Assembly (NCBI GenBank): GCA_002633005.1
Contig: NMRA01000611.1
Location: 92,674-156,673 of the forward strand
Length of the DNA stretch: 64,000 bases
From: Phoronis australis
Taxonomy: Eukaryota > Phoronida > Phoronidae
Reading direction: 5' to 3'
Part shown: positions 33,068 to 45,600 of the stretch, in pieces
Numbering within the stretch: the stretch's first letter is position 1
Layout: each line of letters opens with the position of its first letter
The notes under the pieces: model-generated
Seen by the model: only the letters and a program-made list of their open reading frames with translations
Told to the model about the DNA's origin: nothing
Database searches by the model: none
Translations under genes and position numbers: made by a program

Positions 33068-34985
33068 TGAAAAAAAATGTTTAACTTATTAGAATACTTA
33101 TCAGAGTTTAAATTTCCGAGATGAAGCAACCACGTAATTCCTGCATCCCCAAGTATGTATATGTTGCAAATGATAATCTCAAACACAATGCAGCATTCAA
33201 AATTGAAGCTACACAAGCAGCAGTTCAACAACATAACATTGACTGGTGACAAATCCTGAGCTAATGCTGAAAATTGCTTAAAGACGTTTAAGGACAATTA
33301 TTACACTGAAAACAAATATTTCAAACATAAAAATTTCTTAAAAGGACATTATCAGTTTTATTACCAAAAAAAAAATTTTTTTTTGATATTATTGTAGGAT
33401 GGGATAGGTATTTTGAAGTTAGTAGCTTCTGTGTTTTTTTGATTTTTATTATTTTTTTGATTTTTATTAACAATCACCAACTTGCCATTGTGTGCCAGCC
33501 ATTCAATGAAATCAAGGCCGGTGACTTTATCTTAAGTACATTTAAAGTACTCTGCCATTTATTGAATGGGGTTTAGCTCTACCAGCAGAGTTGGACTGTG
33601 AATACTGATGTAATATTGAATCCTCAGCTGATTCCAGAAAATCATTTTTCTCGACTAGAATGTCATTTTAATGTCTCATATTTCATGTTGTTATCTGAAA
33701 TTTCCATATGCCCATTAGAATTTTTAATGTTTATCAAGGTCTCGTCTCAAAATTTCTAGAAACATTACCTGAAGGTAGCTTAGGTATAAAGCTTAAAAAT
33801 GACGAAGGACTTCTTTGGTACTGCTTATCTTTTGTTCACTCATCTGGCATATTGTGTCCTACTAGTAAATGGTTAGATTATGACGTATCACAGTTCATTA
33901 TATTGGAAAGATGAAAAGGACAGAAGTGCTCATACCAAAGAGATTAAAAAGACGTTAAAATCAATACTGACAACCTGCCAACAAGGTCATCGTTCCTGAC
34001 CAAAATGTACGAGATCAATATGAACCTCATCAATTGAGGACACAAGCCAATAGGCAACTGAAATTTATTTCCTTCCATCATTTTTTTAAAAAGACAAATT
34101 CTATCAAATTAATATTCTAATTTTCAAAATATGTACCATAGCAATCACTGCACAATGAACATGTGTGTCGAACTAAAAAATCAAGTTGTGACATGATATC
34201 AATAATTTCATACTCATGACCAATGCCGTGACCTCGCCCTTCATTCTCGATGATAAGTTTTGTTTTAGACTGGAGAAGTTTTACTATAGATAAATGCACC
34301 AGTGATTCAACGTATTCCTAAAACTGAATTCTTTCAATTAGTGAATTTCAGCAAAATACCTCAAACAACAATTCAATCCCAAGGCATGTAATTAAATCAC
34401 TGAAAGTTAAATACTGGAAGGAAGGAATGTTTCAAACTAACACAAATTTACAATCTGATGAACTTTTAACCACAGCACAAACTGTTTATTGTTTTGAAAC
34501 AAAATAAACAAATGTCCAACTAAGACTTGAAAATATCAAAAACACTAAACCTTAAACATGGATTCATAGGCTAATTCCCAGATTAAAAACCCGATGAAGA
34601 CAGTACACCGCAACTCCACTGTTTAGCAAAGTATTAGCGAGATAGGAAAGTAACTCAGTTAAACCTGCATCGCAACTCCTCTCAACACAAATTGATCAAA
34701 CTTCGGAGTAGTGCAACTCCTCTGCAATGGGGAAAGATTAACTGCACTCCGATGTGAGTAGTTGGTTGAAGTCACAACATGCAACTTACCTATTCAACAG
34801 AGAGTGCGAATCAACTACACCATCTGGTGCTTAATCCTTAGAACTAGTGGTAAGTCCGATATTGTTACAGGACACAAGTTAGTGGGAAAGGTAAGGGAAG
34901 TTGTGATAGACTGGAGTCTTGCTAGAGGGAGAGCGACATTAGTTCTAAAGAGGCGTAGTTACATTGTATTCCATGAAAAAATCCT
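33068..34985. other. Intergenic, upstream of SMAD4
   Basis: AT-rich sequence with homopolymer runs near 33367-33385 and 33430-33470. It is between the 5' ends of SMAD4 and EPG5 and may hold a noncoding SMAD4 exon. No gene was recognised. Confidence 0.35.
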
Positions 34986-35449
34986 TCAAGTTATGTAGGG
35001 CCCTATCAACAAGTCTGCTACGTAGTCAAATATCTACAAAACAATAGACTTCTAATTACCTCAGTAAAAATATATATATTCTAATAGGAGAAATATTGTA
35101 GCATTTGATTTTCGAATTTGAAACAGTGTGTCATTACTGAGGTCACATCACGATGTCTTTTGGTAATATTTATCAAAAAAGAAAGGTACAATCAAACCAA
35201 AACAACATCATCAAACAATTTATTTGATACAAGTGTTCAAGACGAAATTTCAAAAATGCTATAACAGTTTTCTAAATTATCTGTGTTCTCTAAATGCAGC
35301 TTTTGCATTTTGAAAATCATAGAAGTCGTACTTTCGACTGCCCATGATGCAAAAATGGAACATTTTACAAACAACTCCTAACATATTGAAGAACGGAGCA
35401 TAAAACTGAGTGTGATCACCCATTTGTCAGATATGATGTTTAAGTCCCA
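34986..35449. mobile_element. MITE of the GTAGGACC family, truncated
   Basis: It begins AGTTATGTAGGGCCCTAT, and its body matches the complete copy at 45344-45861, for example GCAAAAATGGAACATTTTAC and AACAACTCCTAACA. The right end is missing, apparently cut by the neighbouring inverted-repeat element at about 35455. Confidence 0.6.
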
Positions 35450-35454
35450 GACAT

Positions 35455-35850
35455 CAATTTTTGGCCCGGCGCAACTGACACGGAGCAAACTGACCTGTCT
35501 CAAGCGGCCATTTACACACACAACTCACTAACCTTGGCAAGACGGAAATTAAAGACTGGAGAGACTGCATCGCACATGCGCAGGTTTACAAATGACGAGA
35601 GTTGCAGAGACAAAGAACCCGTACGTAGGTCATTGCACAAGCGTAGTAGAGATGATCCTTTCCGCCTTGCTCCAGTTTCGTGCCCGGCGCAAGATTTTCG
35701 GGCGCAAATTGCTCTACCTCACAAACGGGTGGCAAAAATTTGTCACCGCGGTGTCAATTTGCTCCGTGTCAGTCCATTTACACACTGAACAACTTGTTCC
35801 GTGTCAGCTGATCCGTGTCAACTTAGTGTAAACGGCACTAAAGTTAGCCT
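35455..35850. mobile_element. Putative inverted-repeat element with CCGTGTCA motifs
   Basis: GCAACTGACACGGAGCAAAC at the left is matched in inverted orientation by TTTGCTCCGTGTCAGTCCAT near 35758, and further CCGTGTCA motifs lie at about 35799 and 35812. It is more GC-rich than its surroundings. A CpG-rich regulatory region is an alternative reading. Confidence 0.4.
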
Positions 35851-36225
35851 ACCAACTCCATTGAGTTTCTATGATAGTGTCAAAATTTCCAAGTGCAATG
35901 CTGGACAAAACCACTACTTATAGCATGTAAAAAGTTAGGATGTTAACTGGTATGTTGAGGTGATGAAAATGGTAATCAAAATAACCATAATCTCTAAGTA
36001 AATTCCACTAAAATTTTACAAATTTCAGACAAAACTAATTGCCCAAATTGCCCTTTTTCATTTTTCAAATTTAAGCTCCTAACACAGCCATGAAAACTCG
36101 CAATTTTTCAAAATATTGTCTTATTGTACCCATGGTGCAGAGATTTAGTGAAGCATTATTTTAGTGGTAATTGCTGTTTAAAGTGGCTTTTACCACATTC
36201 CGTTAAAAAAGTGAAGTTTTCATTT

Positions 36226-36465
36226 AGGCCACTTACCGCTATAAAATTGGTCTCAACTCGCTGTTTGCTCAGACGAGAAGGGATTTCTGGGATAGCAAAA
36301 GACTAAAATTTGTTATTTGCTGAGACACACCGTGACAAGCCAACCTGTAGAGCCTGGTCTCAACCAACAACAATTTTTGTCAGTTCTTTGGAAGACCTGA
36401 AATCCTCTCCACTCTCACAGTGGAAATCAATTCGAGACCAATTTCAAAATGAGAGGAAATGGTCT
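36226..36465. mobile_element. MITE of the GGTCTCA family
   Basis: The left end GGCCACTTACCGCTATAAAA then TTGGTCTCA and the right end with GAGACCAATTTCAAAATG are inverted copies. The inner part matches 1097-1345 in reverse orientation. Confidence 0.6.
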
Positions 36466-38630
36466 AAATCAAAATTCTTTTTTGCGATGGATGGAAAGTT
36501 TCAAGCCCCTTTTAAAAATAATATAAGAAAAAATCATTTTCACTTGTCTGCCATATTTTTCCTGAATTGGCGAAAATTTTCAATGTATCTTGGAAAATAA
36601 TGCCTGAAAATGTACCGTTTCCAAATGGCATCCAACGACAACTGCATGACAGTTATTATTCAGCTGGTTTATCCTCAATTGGACAAGATGGTGGGATAAC
36701 ACAGTCCAATGTGTGAACAATGTGGGGTGACCTTTGAAATGTTTTCACATTAAAGTCTTCTCTCCCAGGATTCTGAGAGAATTGTCAGCTGCTCAGTGAA
36801 TTCAAAACAATGTGAATTTCAAACACTCTGACTCATACTGACATTCAACTGTTGCCACAAATTAATCAACTTGAAAATGAAAGCTGACACAAAATTTCCA
36901 AGAATCACAAGAATAGCTTAAAACAAACCAACCTATTTATAGACACAGGCTAAGCCACAAAGTTTAAATCCAACTCAGAGAACTCTGAACACCATTTTTT
37001 TTGATAAAAACAACCCTAACAAGCAATGATCAGTCATGACACCCCCAATAATCACTGTCAGATGATTTGTTAATTAAGCATTACAATGTGCATAGCATGT
37101 GTCAGTGACATAAAAAGGATATCAGCCAATCACACGGCACCAATAACATAGGTGAATAAGGTTTATGGCACACATTGTCAAAACCAGTTGGAGAAATTAA
37201 AATTGCCCCCCCCCCCTGTTCTGATGTTGAATGCTGCTTGCAGTAGCCTTCATGATGGGATATTCCATAAACACTCAGTAGCCATGACAGGAAATTTTTT
37301 GTGGGTGTGCTGTGAATTTACATTGAAAACGAGACCTAGATTTTTCCATTTGTAGTAGAGCTATCCAAATCATAATTGACATGCAGTGTCATTCAAGAAG
37401 GTTCAAGGAAGGTGACATTGAGGCTACGTACCAGAACAAAGGTGGTCACTGTAGATATCGCTAAGTAATACAAGTCAGGAAAAAATAATGTTAACCATAC
37501 TTGACAACAACTCTAGTGCAATCATTGGTTTTAAAAAGTTATACAAGCAGCAAAAACAGTCCAGGTACACTGACAACTAAAACATGAAAACTATCTCCTG
37601 AAGGGACCCCCATTATCTATGAGAAGGTCAAGCTGTTAGAACTGTATTCATTAGTTTATATACATTTTTCATCTATAACGTCATAATGTGAAAAGGCAGA
37701 GAGTGTAGTGATAATGCCAAGAAGTATCAACAAATAACAGTAAGTTCAGGAATCACAGTTGCCATGTTTTGTTTTTAACACAGTGCAAGGTCAAAGGTCA
37801 AGACCCAAGCGGAAGCTGGTTTTGATGAGATAGGGTCAATGACATTTTTAGTGCTGAATTGTGAATTAGCACTTTTGATATATTTTTTATTCCTTCAGTA
37901 AATAAAACAGTTAGTCCTTGGCGATAAAAAGGAATAATCATACTGAACGAGTCCACGTAAATTTGTTGAAATACAACTTTACTATTGGCATACATGATCA
38001 AACAAGAGTTTTTTACAATGCGCAGTTTGATTTTGCCATGACGAGTTTAGCTGACTTGCTCAAGTGAAATGTTGGGAGGTTTGTCATTTCTTAAGCCTAC
38101 TGCGAAATTTTCAACTTTTGGTAATAGTTCAACATATCTTCCTACGCTTAACACACACACTCCCCACGACGTGGATTTTCAAACAAATGAATGAATATTT
38201 GAATCTAGGGAAGTTCAAATTACGAGGTGGACTGTACCAAAAAAATACTTGAACAACATGACTTATGACACACTGACTAAACTTCAAAATATTTTACTGA
38301 TTTACAAGATTCTCAGATCCATTTTACTAAGGAATCGGCATGACATCATTTATGAATCTTGACGACACAACCTCTGACCTTTTGAACTGCTGAAGAATAG
38401 GACACAAAGTGAAGACGCAACAATACATTCTTGGTGCACTTAACTGTACTTTGAAAGGAGGGTCAAGTTGACTGGTGTTCGAAATGACCGATTCAATTAT
38501 CTGGTTATGAGGTTACGAATACCTTCTGCTGACGAGTTAGGAAAGCTGCATAGGTGACAAGAAATGTTCAGTTGCACTTAAACATCGTCTACGGGTAGAA
38601 CACATTTGCAAAGCGTCGACTTCGGAAGAA
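36466..38630. other. Intergenic between SMAD4 and EPG5
   Basis: AT-rich sequence with no recognised gene. A poly-C run lies at 37207-37216. Confidence 0.35.
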
Positions 38631-38882
38631 CTGGGGCCTGTTCCAAGAAACTGACTTAGTTCATTTTTGACTTCAGTTTAAGATTTGTCTTAACTTCCAA
38701 ACTTTGAAACCTCCACAGTCGGCAAGTTAATCAAAATTAAGATAAAACTTATGTCAAATGCTTAAGTCAAACTTAAGATCTTTTTCTTGAATCGTTTTTG
38801 AGACAAATTTAACTTTTATTTTAAAATTTACTAAAATTTAAGATTGTCTTAGCTAAGTCAGTTTTGTTGGAACGGGTCCCAG
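38631..38882. mobile_element. MITE, CTGGGRCCYGTTCC termini
   Basis: The left end CTGGGGCCTGTTCCAAGAAA then CTGACTTAG and the right end, reverse complement CTGGGACCCGTTCCAACAAA then ACTGACTTAG, form inverted repeats of about 29 bases. The inside is AT-rich with AAACTTAAG and TTAAGATT motifs and no coding capacity. The length of about 250 bp and structure are those of a MITE. Confidence 0.8.
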
Positions 38883-39612
38883 ATCTTGTAGTTGTTCCAA
38901 GTATTGCAAGTTAGGCTACTGGATTAGACATTCCGAGCAGCTCTCATCCATGGCCATTCCCAACACCTCGTACACTTCAAACTGATCAGTGCCAATCTAT
39001 TGACGGCAATTCTTTTAAGCCAGAAACCCAGCAAACATAACTGAGGGCTGTTCTGCATAGCAAGCAAAACATTCTTTGACAGATCCGTCACCAGCCATGG
39101 TCCAGAGTTTGAATGAAATAAGACATTTTATAGGGTTCATACTTCATCTAATATCACAAGCAAAAAAACCCGGTCTATGAAATGGTGACTTTCACATCAA
39201 AGTTCCCTACAAAAGAAATGGACCATTTTAATCATGCTCTTTCTACAGTAAAAGGTCGCATTTTATCATGTTGACTGGCAAAAAGGTTAGGCATCCCAGT
39301 TTTTGTCCTGAGGCAAAATGAGTGACATACCTCCCATGTACACCAACCACATTGCATCTTTCCAAATGCAGTAGCCCTGCACGAAAAATCGTTTTGTCTT
39401 ATATTACAACATGTACACATTGGCAAGATTTCCAACACTTTTTGCTATGTTCAACACATGCGCCTCCACTGTTAAACTTGAACTTCACAATAAAATAGCA
39501 CTAGTGATGCAAAACGCCCTGAAATTTGAGCACTGTTTAATCAGTACAAAATGCGTACCCACGTGTATTCACTTCTATGTTGCAAATGTACCCTGTCACA
39601 TTTGTTGCGCAC

Positions 39613-39633
39613 ATGGCTGCGGAAAAGAATTTG
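39613..39633 (+). CDS. Candidate EPG5 first coding exon
   Basis: ATGGCTGCGGAAAAGAATTTG is followed by GTAAAT, a plausible donor, and its phase 0 fits the next EPG5 exon at 42696. The peptide MAAEKNL joined to RKKKH would resemble the short basic start of EPG5 proteins. A seven-codon match is easily found by chance, so this is tentative. Confidence 0.25.
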
Positions 39634-40960
39634 GTAAATAACTTACTAGAACCAGTTTTGTATGCAGAATAATGGGCTTCAAACTGGTTCTCAAAATCCA
39701 AGACCCCTGTAAGTGACTATTGACGTAAATTTTATACATTTCAAAAAGGCATCAGAAAAGGTACAAAAGCGTCAACCTAATGAAAAGTACGTATATCATG
39801 ACAGCGATATTACAGTGCGGTTATGCAGAGTAACGGTAAGATGTCATTTTTATCCGCAGATATGTGAAAAGGGCATAAAATGACGTTTCATCAAAATCAG
39901 ATTTCATCCAGATCTGCAACTTCATACAAACATTGTAAACATTGATGAATAAACCACTACACTGGCTTACAGAGATAAAAGGCACTAATTACATTACAAC
40001 AATACGTACTAGTATTCCCAATCCCTCACTGGTGCTGTAGGCCTGTGCACGTTGCAGGCATACAGGCAATGGCCCTGTAATTGAGCTGCTCAATAGATTT
40101 ACTTTTTGGAAGATAAAATATTTACTGAACAATATGTATGGCAACCAATACCTGAGAATAATGGACATGACATTGTCAAAGCCGCAAGTATCTCTCTATT
40201 CATTTTTTTCTCCTGAAATATCCAAATTACAGGTTATCTGACCAAAAAGTTATGATCTTGACCGTAAGAAAACGTGGCAGAGATCGGACCATTTTGAGCA
40301 CATCTTCCACTTCAAGTAAATTGCACACATAAAGATTGAAGTTGATTTAATTACATATCATTAAAGGATATCGGTTAATATAAAAATAGGACAGTTTATT
40401 TACAGGTAAGACTGAGCTTTGGGCATTCTGGTTTTCTGTACATTTTCACATAAAAGTTATCGCCAGCTCCTTGCCATAAAGATCAGTTGGCAAGTTACCA
40501 ACTAGTTTGATCTGAGACTGCAACACTGACACTCAAGATTTTCTGGTGTTCACTAAACTAGACCTGTTTGATAAACTGGCCATCTCCCTGTAGTAAGATC
40601 AAGTAATCTAAGGCACATACAGTCTATTCAAGTGAACCATGTTGTAATATTACCATCAAAACACAATCTGTGTCAACTGAAGATATCAATCGAATAACGC
40701 ATGGTTCGAAATCGTAGGATCTCTGGCGCCACTCTGTCTCTGACGGCGTCGATCTCTAGATGAAGATCATACAGCTTCAAATGGCAAGAAAATCAACAAT
40801 TCAACAAAACAAAGAGTTTACAGGTTGCACAAACGTCCAATCAATCAAGCAGTGAGCAAACCGGCAACATAAAAGTTGAAAAACAAACCATTCTATTGAG
40901 ATTTTCTAGGTCATCTGGGGCCAAATCTTTCACCACTGCTTTCCGTGCTACAAGTAATTG

Positions 40961-41560
40961 NTCGTCCTTATGACCACTGACTTTAAATTTCTTGGAAAGT
41001 GTGGTCGGAAATTTTTGTCTACAACCATCACTCGAATTCGCTTAAAGTCAGAGCGCCTATGGCATACTCCTATGGTAGGATGGACATTTTGGTCCATCTG
41101 AGCACAAGCTTTAGACTTAGAGAATGCGTGATCCAAGTGGACAGTTTTGTCTGCATGACCACAGGCTCTAAATATTTTAGAAAGCATCATTTTGGAGTTT
41201 AATTTTTGTCCGTACGACTACCACATGATTTTGTTTGAGTCATGGAATGCGTATGGTCGGTTAGACAACTTTTGCCCATACTGTGACAATGGTTTGTTTT
41301 GTCTTTACCATCATGTGCTTTAAATACCTTCAGAGAATATGTAGTCTAAGTGGATAATTTTTGTCCATACGATCACTCACTTTAAATGACTTGAGAACTC
41401 ATGGTCCAGACGGACAATTTTTGTCCGTGAGACCTCGCGCTTCAGTTTAAATGCTGGTACTTGTAGCATACGTTGTCGGGGAAAAAAATTTTGCCTATAC
41501 AACTACGCACTTTAAATAAGCTAGATTGCTAAGGTATAGGCTGGTAATTCCTGTCCATAC
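40961..41560. repeat. Degenerate tandem repeat with GGACAATTTTTGTCC motif
   Basis: About nine irregular units spaced 48-99 bases share the block AATTTTTGTCCATACGA, often with the small palindrome GGACAATTTTTGTCC, followed by CACTTTAAAT. It begins at the N at 40961, so its left border is lost. It lies between SMAD4 and EPG5. Confidence 0.65.
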
Positions 41561-42129
41561 CAGATGGCGCTTGTTAACATGAGTTACATAATGCCTTGTT
41601 TGTACAGTCTGGCGGATAACATTTCAAAGCAAAAAGCTACTGTCATTGAATTTTGCTATACATGTTCACGATGTAGTTGTCATCTGCAGGTCGTACATTA
41701 ATAAGACCACATTCAAACATGGCATCTCTGCAAGATATTCATGTTCAGAAAATTTCTTTATATTTCTACTACATATTGGACGGTAGGAGAAGTTCTCGAC
41801 ACCGCAAGATAGAAAAACGCAGCCATATTTTATCTGCTCACTAAAAACCCACCGACATGTGTGAGTATACATGAAGACATATCCAAGGCCGTCGGTACCC
41901 ATATTTTACCCCACTTGTGTGCCAGCTGCAATGGCAGCAAATTCAAAATCCTTAAAATCATTACTACTCTTCACTTCTGGCGTATCAATGAATGCCAAAT
42001 TTGACTTTGAAATGTCCAAATCAAAGTTTAAGTTCTCACAATTACCAGACATCTCGGACTCAGTATGTCATTGTCTTTCCTTCTTGTTCTCAGTCTTAAC
42101 TTAGTGTACAAAAGGGAGTAAACACACTG

Positions 42130-42480
42130 AACGCCGCCGTAAGACATTCCTCAAATTTTGAAAGTACTTTGAATGTTTTTAGGCGATCTAGGATAACCGT
42201 ATTCAATTGTCCAACATTCTGTGTCGTTGCGTTTATCAACGGTTTCCCACAACGCTTGTCATCTTCAACAGAAGTTTGAGCCTCCTTGAAACGCCAATAC
42301 CATACAAAACAACCCTGTTTTGGCACATGGCATGATTCTCAAAGGCGTCACTTTCATGGAGATGCTGATATGTTGCAACTGCAGTCTTGTTGTTGTTGAG
42401 GCAAAATCTGATGCATTTTTTGTCACTGCAAAATGGCTGATTACTGCAAAGTTACGTGGCTGAACATCCAAAAATCTCAA
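42130..42480 (-). pseudogene. mariner-like transposase fragment
   Basis: Two minus-strand frames, offset by a frameshift, give QPRNFAVISHFAVTKNASDF and then FVWYWRFKEAQTSVEDDKRC followed by GKP. This resembles the N-terminal helix-turn-helix region of mariner/SETMAR-type transposases, whose linker reads W-x-x-x-FKxGRTSVEDDxRxGRP. The catalytic DDD core is absent. It is a short dead fragment just upstream of the first large EPG5 exon. Confidence 0.7.
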
Positions 42481-42695
42481 CGATGCTCATGTGTCGCATG
42501 AATTTCCCCGTACACCCAAATTCACAAAGGGTAGCTGGTAAAACTGTCTGATCATGGATTTCTCAGTTTATCGCATTTGCTCATAATATCCAAATTACCA
42601 TAATTTTTGTGTAGCACCTTGTATATTGTAACTGATCACTTACATCTAAGCAGTTAACTATCTGTTAATTTCACTTGCAACTGTTGTACTTGCAG

Positions 42696-45600
42696 AGAAA
42701 GAAAAAGCATGCGATTTCTGCTGAAGATCTTGATGATGTCCCTGAACCACCGAAGCTTGAAGAGCTGTCTTCTGACCAAACGCATGATCCAACTCCCCAA
42801 TCTGCCGAGGTATTAGAGACTTTGGACATCATCAGAGATGAATCTGCATCTTCTTCTGTGGCGGGGGAGCATGTGGGTGGAGATGTGGACGAGGAAACAC
42901 CTGCGACGTGTGAGCCTGTTGTGAAGCCTAAGCAGGACTTCTCTGGTGATTCTGTCGAGATTGTTCAGCACGCTACTGAAGGTGAAGATGATAAGGACGA
43001 CGGTTGTGAAATCAACGAGCCAGAGTCTGCGGCAGAAGTGCCAGGTGAGCTACCTGTTGAATCAGGTGCCTTTCTCTCAGACGATGTGTGTATTGAAAGC
43101 AGTGAATCTGGTACACAAGGAAATATGCAATCTGGGGTTGGGCATGAGCTAGTTAGTGATGCTATAGAGAGTGCTTCAACTGAAGACTACGAGGCTGGAG
43201 TGCGTGACGAGCCACAAGAGGAACCTGGAATTGCAGTGGAATTGTGTGAAAAACAGGAGATCCGGTCAGAGGAAATGACACGTTCTAAAGAGCAGGTTGT
43301 GCAAGAGGATGATTCTTGTGAGATAACTCAGTCGGATTGTGTTGAATCAGACAATGCTGTTGTGCAGCCATATGGAGAGAGGCAAGTGGAACATAGTGTA
43401 CAGGGTGTTACCGATGTGAGTGAATGTGATGTGAAACTGGCTGACGTTGAGCCTCAGTCTTTACATGATGTGACTGCTGAGCAAGAAGACAGAGAGGAGG
43501 GTCAACCCTGTGAAAAACAAACTGAAGTTGGTGACCTGGCATCTTGTAATTCAGACAATGAAACTGGTGAAAACCAAATAAATGAGGAAGAATTTGCTCA
43601 GACAGAGGTGAAACAGCCCTTACCTGACGACGAGTTTGACCATTATGTTCGAGTGCAAGATAGTGTGACTACTGTTCAGGAGTCTCTTGTTGTTGTTCAA
43701 CCACATGATGTGTCTCAGATTTCCGGTGCTGCCGAGTCTTCTAGTGACGTTGTGGGTGAGTACACTAATACCGTCGGGGCTACCGCACCAGTCCAGGAAC
43801 CTGAATATCCTCCAGCCACAGATGCTCTACCTAAAGCCGTGCCAACAGCTCCACTGGTGGATGTTCGTGGAGATGCGATGCTTGCTCAAACTCCCGCTAC
43901 TGTTTCTCACCCAGTCTTGGATGTTGGAATCCTTGAGAATGTTGGCACAATGAAACCATTTACCAAGGAACAACTGCGGTCACTCTACTACAACGAACAG
44001 CTTGACGGGTTGGAGAGGTTCATCGAAAGTTTTCTGCAGGTTTGTTTTTTGGATTTCAGCGAAGAGTATTTCTTAGCTGAAAGTGATAGTGCATTAAATT
44101 TGCATTCTTTTTTCAGTGTCTAGACTATTAATTTAATGGATAGTTACTAAATCACCTTAAAATAAACAAATTAATTTGGTGAAGGTTCTTCACATTTGTC
44201 AAGCATCAAGTCTCTTCATTACAGTTAATTCTCACTATGTAATTCATTTACGGTGGGTAAGGCTGTTTTGTGGTTCACTTCACATAAATTACTGATTTGC
44301 CTACCATTTGATACCTTTTTGTATTCGGCAGCTACCAAACTACGAGAGTCATGCCTTCTACGAAATCCTGATGAACAACCTACGGGCCCGAAACAAACTG
44401 CGAACAGCCGAGTTGGACCTGCGCACTAAACAAGCTGACTATGAGCGTCTTCATGGGCTTGTGTGGTCAACTACGACACACACAATGACTGTTAAGGTAT
44501 AGAAGCTACAGGAGGAGACAGTGTGGCCTTGTAGGATAAGCGTCTGCTTCCTTTACGCAAGGTCGTGGGTTCGAGTCTCACTGCTAGACCCTTGAGTCAG
44601 GTCTCTAGCTCCTCAGTTTGGGGTTTTGACTATTAAAATGATTTCGGGTGATTTGTGCAATGGGCCTACATGAGCGGCCTGCACACGTCTGGTACATGTA
44701 CAAGACCGCCTGCAATTATTGTTTAGGGAAGCATCAAATGGGATAGTCTTACAGAATATTTTATGGCAAGTTGGTCTCTGACAATTCGAATGGCTCAATT
44801 AAATGACACAGTGAAATGACACAATTAAATGCCACAATGAAATGACAACTAAATGACAAAATTAATTGCAATGGAAAGAAGAGCTTTAATAATGACAGGT
44901 TTTTAGAATGTCCGTGAACATCATTTTTCTAGTCTAGCTTTGCCTACCCTAACAACTAGTTGATAAATGAATCCCCAGTCACTGCCTGCCAGTATGATAA
45001 GCAGCCATGGCCAAATAAGTATTGGCTTAATCTTGCACAGTTCCGTGATGTATTGGTCATGGGACCGGAGTTTAATTCCCTCTTAATCAAGACCTTCTGT
45101 TTGTTACATGGGGTAGGTGCATTTCGTGAGCCTCTCAAACAGGTGCGTACAATGATAATACTATACATATTTCAGACAGCCTTCATATTGTTCAAATTTG
45201 TATTGTACAAAAACTGGCTGGCTCATATCAAGTTAGTGATAAAACAGTTCTGGTCAGTGTTTAACTTTACTAACAGTTCAAGTATCATGCTGTGTGTTCT
45301 GTCTTGGCTGAGGGTACTACAACAGTGATGCTGTCTGTCATATTTAAGGTTATATGTAGGACCTTATTGACAAGTGCGTTTAGTCTAATATGATTATCTG
45401 CAAAATTATAGATTTCAACTCAAAATAAAAGAATATTTTATGAAAGTAGAAAACCTGTAGAATTAGATTTTTTGACATTTTAAGAATGTACCATTATTTG
45501 GGTCATATTACCATGTCTAGCTTCATAGACTATATATAAGTTAATAGCAAAAAAGGTACAGTGATAGCAAAACAACAATGTCAGTAACATTGATCAAATT

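Noticed and set aside
43687-43953. 88-codon plus-strand frame
   Set aside because: Out-of-frame shadow of the large EPG5 exon.
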